Positions 1 to 5,600 of a stretch of DNA of 7,462 nt are shown here, piece after piece (positions within the stretch are counted from its first letter, which is position 1; the number at the start of each line of letters is the position of its first letter). The position numbers and the translations under genes were made by a program. A model generated the notes under the pieces. It saw only the letters and a list, made by a program, of their open reading frames with translations. It searched no databases and was not told where the DNA came from. Origin of the DNA: Mageeibacillus sp. UBA1257 (GTDB lineage: Bacteria; Bacillota; Clostridia; UBA1212; UBA1257); the NCBI GenBank assembly GCA_002308775.1, contig DBVT01000008.1:12883-20344 (forward strand), in the 5' to 3' direction.

Positions 1-618
1 CCTGTCTGGAACGGACTCACGGACGAATTCCATCCGACGCAGATACTTGCGGACTTTTTAACAATAAAAGAGCATTTCGGGCATCTGAAAGGCATAAAAC
101 TCGTATATATGGGCGATGCGAGGTTCAATATGGGCAACTCTCTGATGGTCGGATGCGCGAAGATGGGCATGGATTATGTTGCCTGCGCTCCGAAAAAATA
201 TTTTCCTTCAAAGCAGCTCACGGACGAGTGCAGAAAGATAGCCAAGGAAACGGGCGCTTCGATATCATTCTGCGAAAAGCCTTACGAGGCGGTAAGAGGC
301 GCGGACGTTATATATACTGATATCTGGGTATCGATGGGCGAGCCTGAAGAGGCGTGGCAGGAGAGGATAGATGATCTGAAGCCTTATCAGGTCAACAAAA
401 AACTCATGGAAGCTGCCGGTCCTCAGTGCAGATTCATGCACTGCCTCCCTTCATATCACGACAGAAACACTGAGATCGGAGAGGAAATATACAGAAAATA
501 CGGCCTTGACGGACTCGAAGTTACTGACGATGTGTTTGAAAGCGAGCAGTCGATCGTATTTGACGAAGCAGAAAACAGGATGCATACGATAAAAGCCGTT
601 ATGGCGGCGACATTGTAA
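1..618 (+). CDS. argF: Ornithine carbamoyltransferase, C-terminal 205 residues (5' end outside window)
   Basis: This is the 3' part of a gene for ornithine carbamoyltransferase, a cytosolic enzyme that joins carbamoyl phosphate and ornithine to give citrulline in arginine metabolism. The reading frame is open from base 1 to TAA at 616-618. About 120 N-terminal residues, including the STRTR phosphate-binding loop, lie upstream, judging from the usual length of about 310-335. Visible family motifs are HPTQ at fragment residues 11-14 (carbamoyl phosphate binding), DARFNMGNS at 39-47, DIWVSMG at 107-113 (the ornithine-binding SMG loop) and HCLP at 147-150 (catalytic cysteine). The tail IKAVMAATL is typical of the family. 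HPTQ plus SMG separates it from aspartate carbamoyltransferase. The gene is followed after 65 bp by carB, which supplies its substrate, with no convincing terminator between, so co-transcription is likely. An anabolic role is favoured by this neighbour. A catabolic ArcB role cannot be excluded from sequence alone. Confidence 0.95.
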   Translation, partial: PVWNGLTDEFHPTQILADFLTIKEHFGHLKGIKLVYMGDARFNMGNSLMVGCAKMGMDYVACAPKKYFPSKQLTDECRKIAKETGASISFCEKPYEAVRGADVIYTDIWVSMGEPEEAWQERIDDLKPYQVNKKLMEAAGPQCRFMHCLPSYHDRNTEIGEEIYRKYGLDGLEVTDDVFESEQSIVFDEAENRMHTIKAVMAATL

Positions 619-657
619 AAATAACATAACGAAAGATTTTTATTAAAACATAAGAGA

Positions 658-669
658 CGGATCGATCCG
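658..669. repeat. Perfect 12-bp palindrome in the argF-carB gap
   Basis: CGGATCGATCCG reads identically on both strands and ends 3 bp before the AGGTG ribosome binding site of the carB-dapF gene. It could be a small operator or a weak hairpin that affects translation, or it could be chance. No matching second copy was noticed elsewhere in the window. Confidence 0.3.
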
Positions 670-672
670 GGC

Positions 673-677
673 AGGTG
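673..677 (+). promoter_or_regulatory. Ribosome binding site that sets the carB-dapF start
   Basis: AGGTG, a match to the tail of the AGGAGGTG consensus, lies 6 nt upstream of the ATG at 684. A GTG at 675 is in the same frame but overlaps this site and has no good ribosome binding site of its own, so the ATG is the better start. Confidence 0.6.
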
Positions 678-683
678 CGAAAA

Positions 684-3600
684 ATGGCAAGAGATAAAAG
701 CATAAAAAAAGTAATGGTCATAGGTTCAGGCCCGATAGTGATCGGGCAGGCGGCGGAATTTGATTACGCCGGGACGCAGGCGTGCAGAGTTCTCAGAAAC
801 GAGGGACTGGACGTGGTTTTGGTGAACTCAAATCCGGCGACGATAATGACTGATAAAAACCTGGCGGACGAAATATATCTCGAAGCGCTGAACGCCGAGA
901 CTGTCGCGAGAGTCATCGAAAAAGAGCGCCCCGATTCGCTGATGGCAGGCCTGGGAGGACAGACCGGTCTGACGATCGCTATGCAGCTTTCCAAAAACGG
1001 AACACTCGAAAAATACGGCGTAAAACTGCTCGGAACGAATGTTGAGGGCATAAACAAGGCTGAAGACCGAGAGCTTTTCAGGGAGACCATGGAAAAGATC
1101 GGGCAGCCCTGTGTGCCGTCCGATATCGCGGGAACGGTTGAGGAATCGCTGAAAATCGCTGAAAAAATAGGATATCCGATAATCGTGAGGCCCGCTTTTA
1201 CGCTCGGAGGAACGGGCGGCGGGATCGCTGAAAACGACGAAGAATTAAAAGAGATCGCACAGAACGGACTGCTTCTTTCTCCCATAAAGCAAATACTCGT
1301 CGAGAAGTGCATTGCCGGATGGAAAGAGATCGAGTTCGAAACGATGAGAGACAAAGAGGGCAACGGAGTGATAGTCTGCTCAATGGAAAACGTCGATCCT
1401 GTAGGAATACATACGGGTGACTCCATTGTCGTCGCGCCTGCTCTCACACTGACTCAAAGAGAATACGATATGCTCTCGAAAGCAGCTCTCGATATTGTAA
1501 AAGAAATAAATATAATAGGCGGCTGCAACTGCCAGTTTGCGCTAAAACCCGACGGATCCGAATATGCTGTCATAGAGGTCAATCCGAGGGTATCAAGATC
1601 TTCCGCTCTCGCATCGAAGGCGACAGGTTACCCCATCGCGAAGATCACCGCAAAGCTCGGGCTCGGTTATACGCTCGATGAGATCAGGAACGAGAAGACA
1701 GGCTTTTCGCTCAAAGGATTCGAACCGACTGTGGACTATATCGTTTTAAAATTCCCGAAGTGGCCTTTTGAGAAATTTTCGGGCAGCGACAGAAAGCTCG
1801 GGACGCAGATGAAGGCGACGGGAGAGGTCATGTCCATCGGCACGACGTTTGAGAACGCCCTTATGAAGGCTGTGAGAGGCGCGGAGATCGGTCTCGATAC
1901 GTTGAACGCAAAACCGATAAACGACAAACCGCTTACAGAGAGGCTGAAAGATCAGGACGACCGCAGGATCTTTACTGTCTTTGAGGCGATAAAGGAAGGA
2001 GTTTCGCTCGAAAAAATATACGAGATCACAAAGATCGACACGTATTTCCTCAAAAAAATGCAGAATCTCGCAAAATACGAGCAGAAACTGGCAAAAGAAG
2101 GAGCGAACGCCGATAATATTTCCGAGGGCAAAAAATTGGGCTATACAGACAAGTCGATCGAAAGGATAAGCGGCAGCAAAGAACATATAAAAAGCGAAAA
2201 ATACACTTACAAAATAGTCAGAACATGCGAAAAGGTATTCGGAACGGACAGGCCGTATTATTACTCCTGCGCAGGAGAAGAGGGATTCGAATGCGAAGCG
2301 AGGAATTGCCCTGCGAGGAAAAAAGACGTGATAATCGTGCTCGGTTCGGGACCGATCAGGATCGGACAGGGAATAGAGTTCGACTACAGCTCCGTGCATT
2401 GCGTCTGGACGCTTCGTGAGATGGGATATGAAGTCGCGATAATTAACAACAACCCTGAGACGGTTTCGACTGACTATGACACGGCTGACAGACTGTATTT
2501 CGAGCCTCTCACGGGAGAAGACGTGATGAATATAATAGACGTCGAAAAGCCTGTGGGAGTCGTTGTCGCGTTCGGAGGACAGACCGCGATAAAACTCACT
2601 CAGTTTTTACACGATAAGGGAGTCAGGATACTCGGAACGTCTGCAGAGGGCATAGATATCGCCGAAGACAGGGAAAAATTCGACAAACTGCTGGAAAATA
2701 TAGGCATCAGAAGACCGAAAGGCTTCGCGGTGAAAACTCTGGAAGAGGCTGTAAAAGCTGCAGGGGAACTCGGATATCCCGTTTTACTAAGGCCGTCTTA
2801 TGTTATAGGCGGGCAGAATATGATCATCGCGAAAACTCCTGCCGATACAGAAAAATATATGAACAGGATACTTGCCGGAGGCATCGAGAACCCTGTCCTG
2901 ATCGATAAATATATGCCGGGAATAGAACTCGAAGTCGATGTTATATCTGACGGAAGCGACGTTTTGATACCGGGCATAATGGAGCATATCGAAAGGGCGG
3001 GCGTTCACAGCGGCGATTCGATAGCCGTTTATCCTCCTTACAATCTCACAGACAAATTTACGAAAAAGATCTGTGACTGCTCTGAAAAACTCGCTCTCGC
3101 GCTGGGCACAAAAGGCCTTGTAAATATACAATATCTGATATATGCGAATGAACTGTACGTTATCGAAGTAAATCCGAGGGCTTCAAGGACCGTTCCTTAT
3201 ATAAGCAAAGTCACGAATATTCCGATGGTCGATATCGCGGCGAGAGTGATGCTCGGAGCAAAGCTTTCCGAAATGCCGTACGGGACAGGCCTTTGCGATG
3301 TTCCTCCGTATTACGCCGTGAAGGTGCCTGTCTTCTCGTTCGAAAAACTGAACGACGCAAACTCGATCCTCGGGCCGGAAATGAAATCCACGGGAGAAGT
3401 ACTGGGACTGGGCAAAAATATGTCGGAAGCTCTGTTCAAAGGTCTTTCCGCAGCAGGTTATACCGTTCCTTCCGGTAAAAAGGACTCAAAACCCGGCATA
3501 CTGATCAGCGTAGAAGAAAACGATTACCAGGAGATATTGACTCTTGCAAAGAGATTTTACGATCTCGGGTTCAAAATAATGGCTACAAAAGGCACTGCGC

Positions 3601-4730
3601 AGGCTATAAAGACGCTCGGAATAGACGTTACGGCTGTCGACAATGTCACGCAGAGCGACGAAATACCGGAGCTTATGGACAAAGGACAGCTAAACTGCAT
3701 CGTTTACACCGGAGCCGTCAAGGACGACACAGTGGGCGACTACAATATGCTCCACAGGCACGCGATGAGACTCAAGATACCGTGTTTTACCTCGCTTGAT
3801 ACGGCAGGAGCAATCGCTGATATGATCCAGAGCAAATACAACATAAACAATACGGAGCTCGTCGACATCAACAATATGAGAAAAAGCCGCCCTGAGATAT
3901 CATTTGTAAAAATGCACTCCTGCGGAAACGACTATATCTTCATAGAAAATTTCGACGGCGCAGTCACATATCCCGAATCTCTGTGCGTGAGCCTCTGTGC
4001 GCCGCACTACGGTATCGGAGCAGACGGAATAGTGCTGATGGAAAGATCAGATGATGCCGATGTCATGATGCGCTCGTACAATAAAGACGGCAGCGAAGGC
4101 AGAATGGCAGGCAACAATATAAGATGCGTCGCGAAATACGTTTACGACAGGGGACTCGTCAAAGGAGATACCGTAAGAGTGGAAACGATAAGCGGCATTC
4201 ACACATTAAAGGTATATACGAGGAACGGAAAAGCGAGTTCGGTATCGGCGGATATGGGTATGGCGACGTTCAAGTCGAAGGAGATACCGGTGCTGACTGA
4301 TGCAGACGAAGCTGTCGACATTTCCGTGATAATAGGCGGCAAACCGTACAAAGTCACATGCGTAAACGTCGGAAATCCGCACTGTGTCGTATTCTGCGAC
4401 TCGATAGACACGCTGGATCTTCATAAAACAGGTCCCGAATTTGAAAATGCGGAAATATTCCCCGAGAGGATCAACACGGAATTTGTCAGAGTCATAAACA
4501 GGACGACCTTGAGGATGAGAGTGTGGGAGAGGGGCAACGGCGAGACTCTCGCATGCGGAACAGGCGCTTGCGCGGCAGTTGCGGCAGCTATTAAAAACGG
4601 CTTCTGCGACGAAGGCAGGGACATTACGATAAAACTCGCCGGCGGTGATCTTACTGTCAACTGTACAGACGAACGTCTCACTCTCACCGGAGCGACCGTC
4701 GAAGTATTCTCCGGCAAAGTAGAAATATGA
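684..4730 (+). CDS. carB-dapF: Fusion protein: carbamoyl-phosphate synthase large subunit + diaminopimelate epimerase domain
   Basis: This 1348-residue chain combines two enzymes. Residues 1 to about 1064 are a complete CarB, which makes carbamoyl phosphate from bicarbonate, ATP and ammonia supplied by the CarA glutaminase. GSGPIVIGQ at 14-22, RPAFTLGGTGGG starting at R169 and EVNPR at 298-302 mark the carboxyphosphate half. A helical oligomerisation region follows at about 400-550. GSGPIRIGQ at 554-562, RPSYVIGG from R703 and EVNPR at 828-832 mark the carbamoyl-phosphate half. An MGS-like allosteric domain spans about 938-1064. Residues about 1072-1348 are a DapF domain, described separately. 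The frame runs through the junction with no stop or frameshift. A normal CarB has about 1060-1075 residues and DapF about 275, so neither part is truncated. The ATG at 684 is preferred over an in-frame GTG at 675 because of ribosome binding site placement and because CarB proteins usually begin a few residues before the IKKV(L/M)VIGSGP motif. It lies 65 bp after argF and is probably in the same operon. No carA lies in the window. Confidence 0.95.
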   Translation: MARDKSIKKVMVIGSGPIVIGQAAEFDYAGTQACRVLRNEGLDVVLVNSNPATIMTDKNLADEIYLEALNAETVARVIEKERPDSLMAGLGGQTGLTIAMQLSKNGTLEKYGVKLLGTNVEGINKAEDRELFRETMEKIGQPCVPSDIAGTVEESLKIAEKIGYPIIVRPAFTLGGTGGGIAENDEELKEIAQNGLLLSPIKQILVEKCIAGWKEIEFETMRDKEGNGVIVCSMENVDPVGIHTGDSIVVAPALTLTQREYDMLSKAALDIVKEINIIGGCNCQFALKPDGSEYAVIEVNPRVSRSSALASKATGYPIAKITAKLGLGYTLDEIRNEKTGFSLKGFEPTVDYIVLKFPKWPFEKFSGSDRKLGTQMKATGEVMSIGTTFENALMKAVRGAEIGLDTLNAKPINDKPLTERLKDQDDRRIFTVFEAIKEGVSLEKIYEITKIDTYFLKKMQNLAKYEQKLAKEGANADNISEGKKLGYTDKSIERISGSKEHIKSEKYTYKIVRTCEKVFGTDRPYYYSCAGEEGFECEARNCPARKKDVIIVLGSGPIRIGQGIEFDYSSVHCVWTLREMGYEVAIINNNPETVSTDYDTADRLYFEPLTGEDVMNIIDVEKPVGVVVAFGGQTAIKLTQFLHDKGVRILGTSAEGIDIAEDREKFDKLLENIGIRRPKGFAVKTLEEAVKAAGELGYPVLLRPSYVIGGQNMIIAKTPADTEKYMNRILAGGIENPVLIDKYMPGIELEVDVISDGSDVLIPGIMEHIERAGVHSGDSIAVYPPYNLTDKFTKKICDCSEKLALALGTKGLVNIQYLIYANELYVIEVNPRASRTVPYISKVTNIPMVDIAARVMLGAKLSEMPYGTGLCDVPPYYAVKVPVFSFEKLNDANSILGPEMKSTGEVLGLGKNMSEALFKGLSAAGYTVPSGKKDSKPGILISVEENDYQEILTLAKRFYDLGFKIMATKGTAQAIKTLGIDVTAVDNVTQSDEIPELMDKGQLNCIVYTGAVKDDTVGDYNMLHRHAMRLKIPCFTSLDTAGAIADMIQSKYNINNTELVDINNMRKSRPEISFVKMHSCGNDYIFIENFDGAVTYPESLCVSLCAPHYGIGADGIVLMERSDDADVMMRSYNKDGSEGRMAGNNIRCVAKYVYDRGLVKGDTVRVETISGIHTLKVYTRNGKASSVSADMGMATFKSKEIPVLTDADEAVDISVIIGGKPYKVTCVNVGNPHCVVFCDSIDTLDLHKTGPEFENAEIFPERINTEFVRVINRTTLRMRVWERGNGETLACGTGACAAVAAAIKNGFCDEGRDITIKLAGGDLTVNCTDERLTLTGATVEVFSGKVEI
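3900..4727 (+). other. DapF (diaminopimelate epimerase) domain of the fusion, first catalytic Cys replaced by Ala
   Basis: DapF converts LL- to meso-diaminopimelate for lysine and peptidoglycan synthesis, using two cysteines as acid and base. This domain covers residues 1073-1348 of the fusion, close to the usual free-standing length. Aligned by eye to Haemophilus influenzae DapF, the following positions are present: N1082 (in GNDY, N11), N1133 (in NKDGSE, N64), N1231 and H1233 (in GNPHC, N157 and H159), N1264 (in RINTEF, N190), E1282 and R1283 (in WERG, E208 and R209) and C1291 (in ACGTGACA, C217). The motif usually written QCGNGxRC reads MAGNNIRC here, so the C73 position is A1142 (GCA at 4107-4109) and the non-catalytic cysteine is C1148. 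The domain may therefore lack epimerase activity, may use another residue, or may belong to a DapF lineage that tolerates this change. Residue matches are direct reading. The functional effect is inference. Confidence 0.88.
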
Positions 4731-4734
4731 ATAT

Positions 4735-4763
4735 TTGCCAATTCAGCCTCCTTAAATTATAAT
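4735..4763 (+). promoter_or_regulatory. Near-consensus sigma-A promoter for the membrane protein gene
   Basis: The -35 hexamer TTGCCA (4735-4740, 5 of 6 matches) and a perfect -10 TATAAT (4758-4763) are separated by 17 bp, the ideal spacing. Transcription should start near 4770, giving a leader of about 70 nt before the ATG at 4841. The promoter begins 5 bp after the stop codon of carB-dapF, so the downstream gene probably forms its own transcription unit. No intrinsic terminator for carB-dapF is seen before it. Confidence 0.75.
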
Positions 4764-4776
4764 TAAACAAGTGAGG

Positions 4777-4810
4777 CGCATTTTAAGCAGAAATGCGGTA
4801 CGGGCGTTTT
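4777..4810 (+). promoter_or_regulatory. Alternative hairpins in the leader of the membrane protein gene
   Basis: CGCATTT (4777-4783) pairs perfectly with AAATGCG (4791-4797) around a 7-nt loop. The same central segment, AAATGC (4791-4796), can instead pair with GCGTTT (4804-4809) with one G-U pair. The two folds exclude each other. A run of five T lies at 4817-4821, several bases after the second fold. This could be an attenuator-like leader or simple 5'-end stabilisation. The stems are short and A/U-rich, so the call is tentative. Confidence 0.3.
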
Positions 4811-4824
4811 GCACTCTTTTTAAC

Positions 4825-4832
4825 AGAAGGAG
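4825..4832 (+). promoter_or_regulatory. Ribosome binding site that sets the start of the membrane protein gene
   Basis: AGAAGGAG lies 8 nt before the ATG at 4841. An in-frame ATG at 4793 lies inside the leader hairpin and has no ribosome binding site, so the later ATG is chosen. Confidence 0.85.
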
Positions 4833-4840
4833 AAAAACTG

Positions 4841-5398
4841 ATGGCTCTCAATAAATACGCGAAGGATTACAGACTTGAGAATCAGGTGAATAAAAAAGGG
4901 AAGACGGTCACAAAAGCTGTCTACGTCGGTGACCATTTCAAATTCGAAAAATCAGAAGCCGAAGTTAAAAAAGCGACAAGGATCATAACAGTCTGCGCCG
5001 TTGTCTGTCTTTTTTCTCTGATATTGGGCATCGCATTTTACCGCAATATCGGTTTTTCTTCCCAGTACTATACGCTGATACCGTTTGCGTGCTGCTTTTT
5101 GCCGATACTTTATCTGAACCTTGCGGCATATAATCTTCTTACGGCCAAGGAAAAGGTAAAAAGGGAGACTAAGGACGCGATGCACGACAGAGTCGCAAAA
5201 TGCGGCATAGGAATAATGATCCTGGACGGTTGGAACCTCACCGGGATAGTCCTGGCGTTCATTTTGAAACTCGTCGGGACAGTTCAGAAGCCTTTTGTGT
5301 TCAATGACGTTGTGTTCATCGTCGCTTCCGTGATGATGATGGCGGGAGCCCTGATAGCATTTTTGCAAAGAAAAAGCATAAAAATGGTTCAAATATGA
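4841..5398 (+). CDS. Small four-helix membrane protein of unknown function
   Basis: I do not recognise this 185-residue protein. Residues 1-45 are hydrophilic and basic, rich in lysine, with no signal peptide. Four hydrophobic segments follow, at about 46-66, 76-99, 121-145 and 155-175. Between segments 2 and 3 is a charged stretch (102-120) rich in Lys, Arg and Glu. The C-terminus ends with a short basic tail (RKSIK). Cysteines occur in or next to the first three membrane segments (C52, C56, C84, C85, C121) without a metal-site pattern. It is predicted to sit in the cytoplasmic membrane. The start at 4841 is set by a strong ribosome binding site, and the gene has its own good promoter. It lies between carB-dapF and an ABC transporter binding-protein gene in the same orientation. 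Association with the transporter is possible, but the 202-bp gap with a second promoter argues against a single operon. It resembles none of the transporter permeases, which are longer. Confidence 0.85.
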   Translation: MALNKYAKDYRLENQVNKKGKTVTKAVYVGDHFKFEKSEAEVKKATRIITVCAVVCLFSLILGIAFYRNIGFSSQYYTLIPFACCFLPILYLNLAAYNLLTAKEKVKRETKDAMHDRVAKCGIGIMILDGWNLTGIVLAFILKLVGTVQKPFVFNDVVFIVASVMMMAGALIAFLQRKSIKMVQI

Positions 5399-5422
5399 TA
5401 AATTTAATCAAATTAAGACCCG

Positions 5423-5458
5423 AAAATGCATTTTTTTTTAGAACTCGAAAAAAAATTT
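5423..5458. other. A/T-tract region upstream of the binding-protein promoter
   Basis: The palindrome AAAATGCATTTT (5423-5434) runs into nine T (5431-5439), and a run of eight A follows at 5448-5455, then TTT. The A tract lies about 12-22 bp before the -35 box, where an UP element or bent DNA would stimulate transcription. The T run could also end transcripts of the upstream gene, but there is no GC-rich stem before it, so a true intrinsic terminator is not supported. Confidence 0.4.
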
Positions 5459-5469
5459 CACAAAAGTTA

Positions 5470-5499
5470 TTGACAAACACCATTGACTTAGTGTAACAT
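5470..5499 (+). promoter_or_regulatory. Sigma-A promoter of the substrate-binding protein gene
   Basis: A perfect -35 box TTGACA (5470-5475) is followed after 18 bp by TAACAT (5494-5499, 4 of 6 matches to the -10 consensus). The predicted transcription start is near 5505-5507, leaving a leader of about 95 nt. The AT-rich tracts just upstream would strengthen it. A second, weaker TTGACT at 5483-5488 has no good -10 partner. Confidence 0.65.
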
Positions 5500-5509
5500 T
5501 TCTCAGTAA

Positions 5510-5568
5510 TGCAAGACTGTACGGTGAAAAATCGCCGACAAAAAGCTGGAAAACGGCCGCCTCTTGCA
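5510..5568 (+). ncRNA. Candidate structured 5' leader (closing stem with two hairpins)
   Basis: TGCAAGA (5510-5516) and TCTTGCA (5562-5568) form a perfect 7-bp closing stem. Inside it, CGGTGA/TCGCCG (5522-5527 with 5532-5537, one G-U pair) encloses an AAAA loop, and GCTG/CGGC (5545-5548 with 5554-5557, one G-U pair) encloses a GAAAA loop. The result is a three-way-junction-like fold that starts about 5 nt after the predicted transcription start. CCTC at 5560-5563 overlaps the closing stem by two bases and could instead pair with GAGG of the ribosome binding site (5589-5592), which would give a translational switch. I do not recognise a known riboswitch class. The pairings are seen directly, while the regulatory role is inference. 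Confidence 0.35.
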
Positions 5569-5600
5569 GAAGTATCTTTATCTTATTGGAGGAAAAAACA

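Noticed and set aside
616..642. TAAAAAT/ATTTTTA inverted repeat after argF as a terminator
   Set aside because: The stem is only seven A/T pairs with a 13-nt loop and no distinct T run after it, so it is unlikely to stop transcription before carB.
675..683. GTG at 675 as start of carB-dapF
   Set aside because: It overlaps the AGGTG ribosome binding site for the ATG at 684 and has no site of its own. CarB proteins usually start as predicted from 684.
764..1447. 227-codon open frame on the minus strand inside carB
   Set aside because: It lies antisense to strongly conserved CarB motifs, its product is Ser/Phe-rich and family-less, and no ribosome binding site was seen. It is a shadow of the coding frame.
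1746..2399. 217-codon open frame on the minus strand inside carB
   Set aside because: The product is rich in Phe, Arg and Cys with no recognisable motif, and the + strand there is clearly CarB.
4793..4840. ATG at 4793 as start of the membrane protein
   Set aside because: It is inside the leader hairpin without a ribosome binding site, while AGAAGGAG is ideally placed for the ATG at 4841.
5401..5439. Intrinsic terminator after the membrane protein gene
   Set aside because: There is a long T run, but the only inverted repeats before it are short A/T stems. No GC-rich stem exists, so a terminator is not called.
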